64,000 nt of DNA, from positions 62,001 through 126,000 of the forward strand of contig SADC01000927.1 in assembly GCA_004194705.1 (NCBI GenBank). Reading direction: 5' to 3'. Positions 44,933 through 55,728 of this stretch are shown piece after piece (position 1 is the stretch's first letter; the number at the start of each line of letters is the position of its first letter). The DNA comes from Ditylenchus dipsaci (Eukaryota > Nematoda > Chromadorea > Rhabditida > Anguinidae). The notes beneath the pieces were generated by a model, which did not search any database, was not told where the DNA came from, and saw only the letters and a program-made list of their open reading frames with translations. The position numbers and the translations under genes are program-made.

Positions 44933-46038
44933 GGTAAAGGGACGTTTGGCCCATTTTGGACAAATGTCCAAAAATGGGCCAAACGTTTGCCCATTTTGGA
45001 CATTTGTCCAAAATGGGCCAAACGCTAATTCTGCCTTGGTCCCCCTGTTGATTTTTTTACAAATTTTCATTTAGTCTAATTGCGTCTAAAACCGTTCCAG
45101 AACACATTTTCCTTCGCTTTTTAACGAAAAAAGAGATTGTATATCAAACCTCGTACCATTTTGTGACTTTTCCAGCCACATGCTGATGTCATGTTTTGTT
45201 TTAGATTTTGGGATCGATAATTATTTGTCTGCTTTTAGCCGCTCAAAATGAAAGTCTTCGATTGGTCCAATAGCGATGTTTTCTCTTGGCTTCATCAAGT
45301 TCGTGATCGAAAGCTACTGCCAAAGGAAGTCGGCGCAAAGATTCTCAGTACTTACGCTCGAAAAGTCAGCCTTAAGACGATAAGTAGGCATGTTCCACAA
45401 GAACCATTGGAAGCACTGACCGTTATGTAAGATTTTTAGTGCAACAGTAATAGATTGGCCTTAGCTTTATTTCAGTCCAATCAGCACAAAATTTGGGGGA
45501 TCTATGAAAGCAGTCAAGCTTGGTGAAAGCCTCTTTTATCTCTACCGATTACACGAGAAAACAAATTCGAGAATTCGAGAATAAATAAATTTAGTGGGCA
45601 ATAATTAAATTTAGTACGCCTTACTTTGAAAAATTGTGGGATTAATTTCAGTGAAGATGGTGAATCTTGAAAAAACCCCAAAAAATGCCAGCAGCATTTT
45701 GTTAGGCACTGTAAAAGTAGCTCTTTCAGCAAAAAACAGACAAATAATTATCGATCCCAAAATCTAAAACAAAACATGACATCAGCATGTGGCTGGAAAA
45801 GTCACAAAATGGTACGAGGTTTGATATACAATCTCTTTTTTCGTTAAAAAGCGAAGGAAAATGTGTTCTGGAACGGTTTTTGATGCAATTAGACTAAATG
45901 AAAATTTGTAAAAAAAATCAACAGGGGGGACCAAGGCAGAATTAGCGTTTGGCCCATTTTGGACAAATGTCCAAAATGGGCCAAACGTTTGGCCCATTTT
46001 TGGACATTTGTCCAAAATGGGCCAAACGTCTACGCACC
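44933..46038. mobile_element. hAT-like palindrome carrying a two-exon gene
   Basis: Exact duplication TTATTCCA (44925-44932, 46039-46046), ends GGTAAAGGGACGTTTGGCCC and GGGCCAAACGTCTACGCACC. The near-identical arms are ~305 bases (to ~45239 and from ~45729). Each contains TTGGCCCATTTTGGAC hairpins and a GGGACCAAGGCAGAATTAGC segment or its complement. The ~490-base loop holds the gene at 45248-45584. The right end lies 30 bases beyond the LIPT2 stop codon. Confidence 0.93.
45248..45584 (+). CDS. Unrecognised 95-residue protein inside a palindromic transposon
   Basis: Exons 45248-45426 and 45476-45584 join through a canonical GT-AG intron of 49 bases into an uninterrupted frame. The ATG is nine bases after GCTTTTAG, an acceptor formed by the inner end of the left arm, and AATAAA (45580-45585) overlaps the stop. 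The protein begins MKVFDWSNSDVFSWLHQ and is hydrophilic, Lys/Arg-rich, probably mostly helical, with no signal peptide or membrane segment. No family is recognised; the start weakly recalls a SAM-domain opening (W-x-x-x-D-V-x-x-W-L) but the rest does not clearly fit. The complete signals suggest an expressible gene moved with the element, or host sequence captured by it. Confidence 0.6.
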
Positions 46039-46068
46039 TTATTCCACGCTAACACAATAAGATGCACA

Positions 46069-48089
46069 TCAATAGTTACGTGTTTGAAATATTTTTTCGG
46101 TAATAGAATTCGCGGATTGATCACATCGATTTAGTTGCACTGTCAGACCAAATGTTTTCTCAAAGGCCTCGCAAACAGGACTCAGAACATCTTCAACTGA
46201 CACATCCTTGCCTGATTCTTTGCTAAAACGACAAATTTACAAGTCCTTATAAAATTACGCTAACCTTATAGAAGTTGTTGCTTTACCCTGGATTCCACAT
46301 GGCACAATCTACAATAAAAATAACCAATTACTTCAAAAAATTGAAGAAACAATATCTGTAAAATACACCTTCTCGAACCAGGACAAATCTGTGTTACAAT
46401 TCAAGGCGAATCCTAAATTTAATGGTCTTTTACTGAGATATTTCCAGTTTCTCATAATCTTGCGTCATACTCTCGCACAAAAACTTTAAATGTCACAAAC
46501 CTTTTTTAATTTTAAGTGATATTCATTCAGTTACCAAAGTGATCGATAGAATCTAGCTTTTAATTTGGTAGCAAAAACTTTCTCGAAATTATAAAACAAG
46601 CGCATTAACAACATTAAAGAACCATAGTTTTGCGCGCAATGGCACGTGTGATATTTGAATTGGCGGGGACACTTCTCTTTAACTTAGTCGTAATTCCCCG
46701 CAACACGCAACAAAAAATGTTGCGTGTTGCGCGACTCATGTTGCGCAACTCTGTTGTGCGCTACACAATTTTTCGTTGCGCCAGATTCTGTTGCGCACAA
46801 CACGTTGCGGGAGAATATGACGGCAGCTTTTCGTTGCAAACTATACTTTTTGGAGTCTTTCTAAAAAACTCCAAAGAGTACAGTTTGGGACGAAGGAGAA
46901 GTGTCCCCGCCAATTCAAATATCGCACATGCCACTGCGCCCAAAAATCATGGTCCTTTAACAATTCAAAACAACTGCAGCCGTTGACCAGGTCAGCATTT
47001 TAGCGAAACAAAATATTGCAAAAGCAAATCCTCTGACAGGATATCACGCGTGCTAAGTCACGAATGTGATTTCTATAATTTTCTGTGTAAAGTAAATGAG
47101 TTTACGGGGTTTAAATGAGCTGCACAGAACGTAGCAATCGTTACGAGTATAATATCCTCAAACCAATTTAAGAAATACTTGCATCGCAAAAAGAAACACT
47201 TAAATGGGTACCTACTTTACTGCCGGAGTATAAATAGAGTTTTAGAAAAAATTGAAAGTTTGTCACAGGTGCTGAGATATTTAATGGAAATTTGTCAGTA
47301 CCAAAAAACATTTCAAAATAAAAATTACCATGACTGGTCACACCGCTCCTTACTTGAATTCCAATGGCTAAACTTTTTTCAGGATTAAATCGGTTTGACT
47401 AGCAAAGGAAAATTAAACCTGCTATTTTTCGCTGATTATCTACCCAGACTCCTAGAACAATAACATACCATTACATTTGAAAACGGTAGTGGAAAAAATA
47501 CCTGTATCCTGCGTTCTGCCAACATTCCTGATTTGATAGCGAGTGGAGAGAAGATCGACCAACAAGTCCTCGACCAGATTCACATAGCGCCTGACACCGA
47601 CAGTAGCACCATTTGGATCATTCAAGAAATGCAAGTTGAACACCTGCAAATGACAAGATTAGACTTACTTATTATGTTCTATTATCACTCAAATTCTCAC
47701 TGGATAGACGACAATTTGGCCTGGACCATGGAACGTTATGAGACCTCCGCGTTTGACCCTGTTTTATAAATTTTCAGTATTGCCAAAACCAGAAGCCATT
47801 ACCTGTGGAATTCGGCACCAGACTGTATTAGTCGCTGTTCTTCTTCTGCTGAAGAGACATGTTCACGCAAGCCAACTGTGTAGACTGGGGATGTTCGAAT
47901 GCACAGAAGTAGTGGCTTAAAAACGTGATAATTTGCAATTAAATTCAGGCAGTAGTTACTTAATTACCAGTTTTCTTCCATGGTTTTGACTCGATCGAAA
48001 AGAGATTCTTGTATTCGTAAACCCTCCAAGTAAGCCTGGCGTCCAAAATACAAAGCTTTACATGCATTCACACTAGATCTGGCTGCCAT
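46069..48089 (-). CDS. lipt-2: Octanoyl-[ACP] transferase, mitochondrial (LIPT2)
   Basis: Transfers octanoate from acyl-carrier protein to a lipoyl-domain lysine (glycine cleavage H protein), first step of lipoate synthesis. Nine exons: 48089-47968, 47915-47803, 47758-47701, 47643-47502, 47451-47419, 47367-47329, 46412-46369, 46308-46265, 46222-46069; about 249 residues, normal for the family. Family motifs in order: SPVYTVGLR, RGGLITFHGPGQ (active-site region), GVWVDNQRKIA, AIGIQVRSGVTSHGFALN, WFEKIVPCGI (catalytic-type Cys in PCG) and TSISKESGKDVSVEDV. ATG is two bases after CAATTTAG. One extra base is needed at the first exon junction. The 0.9-kb intron 6 holds the MITE 46618-46956. mL42 lies 698 bases upstream on the same strand. 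Confidence 0.96.
46618..46956. mobile_element. TTAA-flanked MITE in a LIPT2 intron
   Basis: TTAA at 46614-46617 and 46957-46960. Arms include TTTGAATTGGCGGGGACAC and GTGTCCCCGCCAATTCAAA. A second, inner inverted repeat of GTTGCGCAACA-like units occupies the middle. Confidence 0.85.
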
Positions 48090-48252
48090 TTCTAAATTGA
48101 AAGCGAATAAAAGAAAATACCAATCTAAATAACAGAGCCAGTAAAAGCATTCTTCAATCCCGTGCTATTAGAGTTGGACAATTTTAATTCCCAGAAATAT
48201 TAGCAAAATTGTTGGCACGTCAAAGATTGGGCCATTTGAAATTGGGCCAAAA

Positions 48253-48299
48253 TAAAGTAAATAATTCAGTTGTTTCGAACTGAATTATTCACTTTATTT
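48253..48299. repeat. Perfect short hairpin
   Basis: AAAGTAAATAATTCAGTT and AACTGAATTATTCACTTT pair around GTTTCG, between mL42 and LIPT2. The surrounding 48090-48786 (intercistronic) shows nothing else. Confidence 0.7.
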
Positions 48300-48786
48300 C
48301 TGATAGAAACCTCGGGGTTCTAATATTGATTCCCTATAAATAGGAATATTTTTATTTCGATCTCGAGATTTAAAGGTGCTCATCTGAAATCTAAAAAGAG
48401 GAATAAATAGAGCTGGCAGGATTTATGAAAATGCAATAAACAAATTTGCAAAGTATTGCTTCTGCTCTGATATACTGATCCCTTAAGTTGAAGGGGAGGT
48501 CTATATAGTATAGGGAATAGAGGTATTACATGCATTATGGAGTTTTTTTCTGTGCCGCTGCACTGATCTGGATGGAAAACGATTATGTGTAAAATTTTTT
48601 GGGACCCACAACCAAGACAGAAATTTTTCTCTAATTTTACAATAGATGCCGAAAAACAGAATACACCGATTTCTTTTATAACTTCATTATAAACGAGCTT
48701 CGTGGCTACAATTAAGAGATACGAGCCCAAATGAGGAACTCAAACAAATGTACAACAATCTAGGTAACAGGGAATATTTTAACTAT

Positions 48787-49290
48787 CTATTTTCCAGCGT
48801 TATTTCTTTTCGCAGTAGGTGCGCACATCTGATAGAGGCGAGTCTCCCGGTATCTGGAAAGCCAATGAAAAAACTGTGGTTTGTCAAAAAGAAAAATACC
48901 TTGGACGCCATTCATGGTGGCTCGTGTAGAAGATCTCTCTGAGATCAAGATTCAAAGGCCCCCTTTCCTGATCAATCTTCGATTTTGGACGTATTTTTCG
49001 GTCGCCGGCGTATAGAGTCTCTGAACATTAGAAGATTAATATTTTGACCATAAACTATAACAACCTTGCGCTCTTTATCCACTTTATCCATGTCAATAGG
49101 AAGAGAGTGCTCATAGGGAAACAACTTTTTTGGATGCCATGCTAAAAAATAGTCAGTAAAATCAAAATTGCAATCAACACAGGACTCATAACCGGATTAA
49201 CAAAATTTTGGAACCCTGAAAATAAATCACACCTGCAACAACCCCGTTCGCACACACTACCACTGCTTTAGCTTTCTTCATCAAGTCCAT
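48787..49290 (-). CDS. mrpl-42: Mitochondrial ribosomal protein mL42
   Basis: Component of the mitochondrial large ribosomal subunit. Four exons, 49290-49233, 49141-49065, 49020-48900, 48853-48787, give about 107 residues. Recognised by the conserved pattern VVVCANGVVAAWHP, FPYEHS and the C-terminal block REIFYTSHHEWRPR, which correspond to the mL42 segments around its ...CYHP...PYEHT and MFFTTKHRWYP blocks. The joint between exons 2 and 3 needs one extra base to keep frame. TTTTTAG and a TTGCAG acceptor lie 35-45 bases upstream of the ATG. It precedes LIPT2 on the same strand, so a nematode-type operon is possible, but 698 bases is long for that. Confidence 0.88.
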
Positions 49291-49834
49291 AATGGTGAAT
49301 GGAATCAAAATACAGCTGCAATTGACTAAAAATCAGTATACGCTGCACGAAATGTAGAAATCACACAGAAGCAAAAAGAATTTCAAATTTTCGCTGACTT
49401 TAGTGAGTCTTTCAACTAAATTTTATTTTCAAACAGCATTCTTATATATTTTTTTTCGATAAAGTTCCTGAGTTATCTACCAAATAATATTTGGTCGACT
49501 TTTGAATTTGCTAGGTGGTCTCAAAAGTGACACTCTTGAAGCAAGAGACTTGTTTAGACGAACTTACTGAGTTCGGCCACATCTGTTTTCCACAAAATAC
49601 TGAATCAAGAAGTTTTCCGATTTTCTTTTGACTCTAAAATATGTAAACGCAGATCGACTCGACAAAATCAATAAGTTATTTTACGATTTTTGCTTGTTCT
49701 TCCCTCTATTTTTGCGCACAATCATCTGGACCTTCAGTTAAATACAAGGTCCAAACCACAAAATGATGTCCTTGAAATACCAGAAAAATTGCTTTTTGTT
49801 TCTGAGAAGATCTGCGTTTGCTCATTTTCGAATT
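49291..49834. other. mrpl-42: Upstream of mL42, nothing recognised
   Basis: Probable promoter side of the mL42/LIPT2 pair; no TATA-like or other element stands out. Confidence 0.35.
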
Positions 49835-50581
49835 GGATGGTACTTTCTTCTCACCGCAAAACACTCGAAAATCACCGCAAAATATTTTTTTCTCACCGCA
49901 ATTTGAACTTCCCCGCAAAATACTCTTTTCTCACCGCAAAATACTTTTTTCTGCCGCAACCCTAATTTTTTGTCCAAGACCAACCAAATTTTGCAACATT
50001 ATTGCAAGAATTCAAATGTTTTAGCCTAAAAAGGACTTGGATTGCTCAGAATCCCACCCCAAGTGGCGAGAAGCCCTGAAAGTTGGTTTTTTGGGGTTTA
50101 CCGAAGGGGTAAACTTTTTGCGAAAATTCAATTAAGCGGATCAGAATTCGGGTCTGATGGTCTATTTCGCTCAGAATTCCAGCTTTATGGTGGTTTTGAG
50201 TGGTTCATGGTATAATTCTGAGCGATTAAGCCCAACGGACCCCAATTCTAATCCGCTCAATCGAATTTTCGCAAAAAATTTACTCCCCATTTAGTAAACC
50301 CCGAAAAACCAACTTTCAGGGGCTTCTGGCTACTTGGAGTGGGATTCTGAGCAATCCAAGTCCTTTTTAGGCTAAAAAAATTGAATTCTTGCGAAATTAT
50401 GAAAAATTTGGTTGGTCTTGGACAGAAAATTAGGTTTGCGGCAGAAAAAAATATTTTTGCGGTGAGAAAAAGTATTTTTGCGGTGAGAAAAAGTATTTTG
50501 CGGGAAGATCAAATTGCGGTGAGAAAAAATTAATTTGCGGTGCATTTGCGGTGTATTTGCGGTGATAAAAAAGTATTATCC
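49835..50581. mobile_element. Palindromic element with CACCGCAAAATA repeats
   Basis: Ends GGATGGTACTTTCTTCTCACC and GGTGATAAAAAAGTATTATCC. The arms carry repeated CTCACCGCAAAATACTTT. The inner arms (CCCTGAAAGTTGGTTTTT, TTTTTGCGAAAATTCAATT) match those of 63242-63940. No exact target duplication was found. Confidence 0.75.
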
Positions 50582-50675
50582 TTCTCGAAATAAGGGGTAG
50601 GAGCAGCTTGTGTCAAATCAAATTGTGCCACCACAAATTGTAACAAATTCAAATTGTGCCGATTTGAATTGTGCC

Positions 50676-50870
50676 CAGGGTTCACAGATGTCCTGCTTTG
50701 GCAGGAATTTTCCTGCCTTTTGATTTCAAGATCTGCTTTTTGTCCGTAAAAAAGCAGGAATTTAGAATTTATAATAACAGCTTATTCCTGCTTTTTGTAG
50801 ATTTTTTGGATTAAATTCCTGCTTTTGTAAACAAAATTCTGCTTTTTCTATTTTCGGTCTGTGAACCCCG
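50676..50870. mobile_element. hAT-like MITE nested in 50595-51616
   Basis: Exact duplication ATTGTGCC (50668-50675, 50871-50878). Ends CAGGGTTCACAG and CTGTGAACCCCG, the same family as 36002-36181, with TTCCTGCTTTT repeats inside. Confidence 0.92.
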
Positions 50871-51015
50871 ATTGTGCCACCGCAAATTGTGCCAAAATCA
50901 AAATGTACCAGAATATAAATTAAAGAAAAAAATTAAAAAGAATAAAATTTGATGATTTTACAGTGAAATGTATCAAAATCGCGGCACAATTTGATTTGAC
51001 ACAGGTTGCTCCTGC

Positions 51016-51606
51016 CGAACGACCATCAACTGACAATAGATTCAACTGACAATAGTCAACTGACAATAGATTCAACTGACAATAGTCAACTGACAATAGA
51101 TTCAATTGACAATAATCAACTGACAATAGATTTAACTGAAATCAGGATGGGAATCAGCTGAATTGTCCGACCTGCTGGAGGATCCGCTCAACGTTGCTCT
51201 GTGGTGATTCGAAAGAAAGGATTATGTTGTTAATTTTGAAAATATTTTGATGAAAATTCAGAAGATTTTCACCTTAGAGATATTCACCTTTTTTACTTTA
51301 GTAAAAAGTGCCCAAATTTATTTCCCAGACCCCGGAAAATGTGCGAAAACTCTTTATTAGTCACAACTTTCGTCGTTGGCCTACCCCCAAGCTAAGGGCT
51401 AAGCCTAAACTTGTTGTTTGCAAGGGTAGTTACAGCATTTTTAAAAGGTCGGATTGTTGGGGGGGGAGTATTCGCTACTAGCGACTTTGTTTGAATTGTC
51501 ACGGAAAAAATAAAGTTCACTGTGTGGTGGCTAATTATGTTAAATTAATTTTTCTATTGTCAGTTGACTATTGTCAGTTGAATCTATTGTCAGTTGATAT
51601 TTTACC
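51016..51606. mobile_element. hAT-like element with CAACTGACAATAGA arrays
   Basis: Exact duplication GCTCCTGC (51008-51015, 51607-51614). Tandem TCAACTGACAATAGA units occupy the left arm (51029-51133), and their complements the right (51558-51597). The terminal ten bases match poorly, so the ends are less certain than the duplication. Confidence 0.75.
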
Positions 51607-51696
51607 GCTCCTGCCCAAAATAAGATCGCAAAAAAAGTTGATGCCAAAATAAAACATGCGAAATTCTGTAATCATTATCGATAATTTATAGAAAAA

Positions 51697-52726
51697 ATGA
51701 AGCTTTTGACGCACAATTTCTTGTCTTCTCAATTCCTTAAAGGTGTGAAAACTGGCTACCCTCTTATTTTAAGAGCGACAAAAGTTCAGGTAAGTATTAG
51801 GCCTCAAACACAATGAGGAGTCTGTTTGCGGATGCTAAATCAGATTTGTCGGACGGAAATGGCCATAACTTTTTTTTCAAATTTTTAAAATTATTCTGTT
51901 ATTACCATTTTGTAGCTAAGATTCAGGGCTACCAGATGAGCATTTTATGAAGTAGATGTTTTTTGAAAAATTGAGAGAAAAATGAAAGACTCCGCCCAAG
52001 ACTCCTGACTCAAATTCTAGTCAGGAGTCTTGGGCGGAGTCTTTCATTTTTATCTCAATTTTTCAAAGAACATCTACTTCATGAAATGCTCATCTGGTAG
52101 CCCTGAATCTTAGCTACAGAATGGTAATAACAGAATGATTTTTGAAAAATTGAAAAAAAAGTTATGGTCATTTCCGTGTGACAAATCTGATTTAGCATCC
52201 GCAAACAGACTCCTCATTGTGTTTGAGGCCTTAGCCAACTAGACTATTTGCTGATTCGCGTGCCTATTTTAGACAGAAGAAGTCGAGTACAATGATGTGT
52301 TTATGAAGAAAATGATCCCAAAGTATATCCTTATATAAAAATACTGGATTAATTACTCAGCTGTTTAGATTGGACTATCCTGCATTGGTTCAAGCGGCTA
52401 AGTCAGTGACAGAAGACAGCAATCTTCCAGATGAGCTCGTGTCCAATTGGGAAGACAATGAAGAATTTTTGAAAAAGGTTCACTTTGAAATATTTATCTT
52501 TTGGTGGGTGTCATCAGCATTGGGTAAGATCATTTGTTTTCCAGGTGCACAGTGTCATTATGGGGATCGATGTTGTCGATGGTGAATTGGAATGTCCTGA
52601 ATCCGGGCACAAATTTATGATCAGAAGTTCGATACCAAATGTTAGTTAAAGATTAATCATTTTTTTTGTTTAAATGATTTCGAACATTTTTTTCAGATGC
52701 TTGTAGATGCGGACAAGGTTGAATAA
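51697..52726 (+). CDS. trmt-112: TRMT112, methyltransferase activator subunit
   Basis: Zinc-binding partner that stabilises several SAM-dependent methyltransferases acting on tRNA, 18S rRNA and the release factor eRF1. Exons 51697-51789, 52273-52322, 52369-52477, 52545-52640, 52697-52726 join with canonical sites into 125 residues, the usual size. Begins MKLLTHNFLSS as in the family, then the IPKLDYPAL and NEEFLKKVH blocks, and the C-terminal ELECPESGHKFMIRSSIPNM signature. In the animal protein the N-terminal Cys of the zinc site is often lost, as it appears to be here. AATAAA (52722-52727) overlaps the stop. Intron 1 is almost entirely the palindrome 51800-52230. Confidence 0.96.
51800..52230. 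mobile_element. Harbinger-like palindrome in TRMT112 intron 1
   Basis: Ends GGCCTCAAACACAATGAGG and CCTCATTGTGTTTGAGGCC, TTA on both sides. ~215-base arms are near-perfect reverse complements, meeting at CTCAAATTCTAGTCAGGAG. Shares interior motifs with 8013-8388. Confidence 0.82.
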
Positions 52727-52923
52727 AGTGTCACTAGAAGTACATTTTTTCAATTCACCATATTTCGTTTATTGTCTGATGTTTGGGTTTGCAAATAAAT
52801 TTATTTGGTGTTTGTAAGTTGTTATTGCGAGTGTTTGCAAGGGATTGTAAAGGCCAGAATTTTTGCGGCCATGTCATATTGGGTTTCGACTTAGTCGCTT
52901 GATTGGTCATGAACAAACATCAG

Positions 52924-53220
52924 TAGGGTTGTCGAGTCGAGGCCTCGATTTCGAGTTTTGGACTCGCAAACTCGAAAATTTTCGACTTTCGAGTCCTAAT
53001 TCGAGTCTCGAGGCCTCGAAAAAAAAATTCGAGTCCTTCTTTTGAGTTTCGAGGCCTCGAAAAAAAATTTCTAGTCATTTTTTCGAGTTGCGAGGCCTCG
53101 ATTTCGAGTTTTAGAATCGAAAATTGTCGAGTTTCGGTTCTCGTCGAGGCTCGAAAATTTCCGAGTCGGTTCGGGTCCTCGAGTCGATGCCTCAAAAATA
53201 TCGAGGCCTCGACAACCCTA
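52924..53220. mobile_element. hAT-like palindromic MITE
   Basis: Exact duplication AACATCAG (52916-52923, 53221-53228). Ends TAGGGTTGTCGAG and CTCGACAACCCTA. The interior is repeats of TCGAGGCCTCGA, so it is self-complementary throughout. Starts ~200 bases beyond the TRMT112 stop. Confidence 0.95.
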
Positions 53221-53228
53221 AACATCAG

Positions 53229-54815
53229 TTTCCAGAAGTCAGCGGTCGTGCAAATTATTTATTGTCTAATGAATTTGTGACAGTAGCGTCGATTCTTTTT
53301 TTATATATATTCTCTATTCTACGCACCCACCCAATAATACAGTCCGATCCATTTATTGGATCCACACTAGTAGAACCCCCCGGAACTTCCATAATTGGCA
53401 TTTTAACCATCTTACCACCAGAAATGGTTACACACATTAAAGTTACGAATATTGTACGTAAAAGATCGCAAAAATTTCGACACTGAAATTTAAGTTAGCT
53501 TGAACAAAATTGTTGTGGTCAGTTATCCATTGTACTTTTCTTAACCAACTCGAGATTACTGCAACCAATAAATAAAGTCTTTGCATGTGCTATCTGGTGT
53601 TGTTAATGAATTTTAATTATGTTTACTGAATAACAATAGATACACCTGGTCCGGTCCCGAGGGTGTATCTTGTATTGAGATTTGACTGTATACATAAACA
53701 AAGACAGCAGTTTATTTTTCTTATTAGTCTGCAAGTTAATCTTTATCTTCTCACCTCCTCGCAAGTAAGCTCTTCCCTTTTTAACAAAAACTATCAATGC
53801 GCTCAACTCTGCCTTTATGCACTGTTGACACAGCACTACCATCACACGCCCAGCCCTATAGGTAAGGAAAAGAAACCAGTATAAATAGGGAAGAAAGCCA
53901 AACAAAGTGTCTGCCCCCAGTTTCTCACTCTCACCTTGCTTTTCTTCCATCTACCAGTCAGCAAGCCAGGAACAGAGTGTGCGCACAAATGTGCTTCTGG
54001 TCCACGGGTGAAGCGCGTTCTGCGGGCAACCCCTCTCCTAAAAACATCAAATCGTCTTTTTGGCTGAGCGCCCATCCTTCATTTCTCTTGCAGCACCCCC
54101 ACCACAAAATGGTGATAGACACACACGCTGCCGTGTGTCCCTCTCATCCCCTGGTTTTATTTAGTCCCTACCCTCTTTTTCGGCTTCCTCTCTCTCTCTG
54201 TACTCTTTTTTGTGTCTACTAACCTCTTGATTTTTATTGTTGTTAAATAGGAAGGGTAGGCAGTAAACAGCACTAACTTATCTTTATAATATGTTGAATT
54301 AGTAAAATAATAATAATAATCAATTAGGACTCTCCTTTTTTGGTGTGAGCAGAATTGGCTGACAGTTTTAATACTTTTGTGTGTGTACTTCATTCAATGG
54401 AGTGATGAAAAGTTTATGACGCCTGTTATTGTTTTTGGGCTGTATTTTATATGGATTTTGCTGACGGTGTATTCTGTATATTGTTAATTTTAATTTTGTT
54501 CTGTGATTCAAGGAAGTTTATATTTATGAGAAATGTTTATAATGAGATAGATAAGAACTGGGGTGTGAAATTTGAAAAAAAAATGAAACAGACCAGTGTC
54601 AAGTTTTCTAAAACAACGTGTTACTCTTTTTGCAGCATTCATTTCACAGATGCAAATATATATTACAGTAGCGCCGGTATATATTTCTTCCTGTGACCTC
54701 ATATGTTATTGCGACCCCAAAATTTTATCTGGTGTTGAAGTTATTTCGGCCCATTATTTTTCAACGATTTACTCATATATTTTTTTCACAGAAAGGAAAT
54801 TTGTAGTGACTACAA
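53229..54815. other. Intergenic with a possible promoter and MITE fragment
   Basis: Frames on both strands at 53255-53486 overlap exactly; the minus one (60 codons, AATAAA at its stop) is the more protein-like, but neither is recognised. A pogo-like half element ends with GATTTGACTGTA near 53685. The 53900-54230 stretch is C/T-rich. Confidence 0.35.
53880..53888 (+). promoter_or_regulatory. Possible TATA box
   Basis: TATAAATAG in a locally GC-richer setting, 928 bases before the ATG of the 54816 gene. The link to that gene is a guess. Confidence 0.25.
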
Positions 54816-55728
54816 ATGGTTGGTCAAACAGGCAGTCATGTCAACGTCGATTTCGCCTATACAGGCCCTCCAGTAGTTGTGAGGTGAGTAATTTTTTAAG
54901 GATTTTGGTCAAAATTCTCTTAAGTTTCGGGTTAAACCGTCACTTTTCAGCAATGGTCAAGCGCTGGACCTAGTTTGTCAATTTGGAGTTCAGAATGCTT
55001 GGTACGCCTATTTGAAACTTCGCGGCATGAACTTGTCTAAAGAAGAGGCGGAAAAGGCTGTAGCCTTAAAGAAGTTCCGCAACAAAATCCGACGTCTCAA
55101 AAAGGCTGCTGAGAATTTGAAAGATCGCCATGAGGATTTCGATCTATTTTTGAACAAGGAGTTCTCCACTTTTCTGGAGCCTAACTCCTTGGAAATAGGA
55201 AGGATGAGGGCAGCGCATCAGAGGAAAGTGACGAAAAAGGTAATATAAAGTGATCTTTCAAATGTGTGTAATGTGAATCATCCCGATTCAACCGTGAATT
55301 ATCCTGGCAAATTTGAAAAAATTCTCGATGATTTTCTGAATATTAGTATTTTTTGATGAGCGCGTAGCCCTACGCTTCTAGTTTTTAATGAGATAACACC
55401 TGACTCAACATGCTTAATACAAATTGCAAAACAAAAGACCCTTGACTAAAAAAATTGCTGGACCATTGGCTTTAAAACCCAGTGATTTGCAGAAATTTCA
55501 CAGAAGAGAAATCTAATAATTTCAGAAGACTCCCCGATGTTGGGCGAAAACGGCGGAGAAATGCCGACTACATCAGCCTCCCTGCCTGGTCTACAAGTTA
55601 TTCAAACAACTGCTGCCTCTGTAAACCTCAATGACACAAGTATTGACACCTTACGAAAACTTCCGGTCACATCAGACAGCCCAGAAAAAAACCGACACCA
55701 GGAGACCATTGATGATGTGGTAAGTTAG
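54816..55728 (+). CDS. Unrecognised coiled-coil protein
   Basis: Exons 54816-54883, 54951-55239, 55526-55728, about 186 residues. The ATG follows a TTTTTTCACAG acceptor by 25 bases. Residues ~45-115 are highly charged and helical (EEAEKAVALKKFRNKIRRL), consistent with a coiled coil; the C-terminal third is Ser/Thr/Pro-rich and probably disordered. The exon 2-3 junction needs one extra base; read without it, the frame stops after 36 codons in unnatural sequence. No domain or orthologue is recognised. A nuclear or scaffold role would fit the composition but is not shown. Confidence 0.6.

Larger units (their letters stand above)
50595..51616. mobile_element. hAT-like palindrome with two further elements nested inside
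   Basis: Ends GGGTAGGAGC and GCTCCTGCCC; flanks GAAATAAG and AAAATAAG agree at 7 of 8. Inner arms read TGTGTCAAATCAAATTGTGCC and the complement. The left half contains 50676-50870 and the right end contains 51016-51606. The AATTGTGCC motif repeats many times. Confidence 0.75.

Noticed and set aside
53842..54222. Arg-rich minus-strand and overlapping plus-strand frames
   Set aside because: They overlap on both strands in a C/T-rich tract and have no homologue or splice context.
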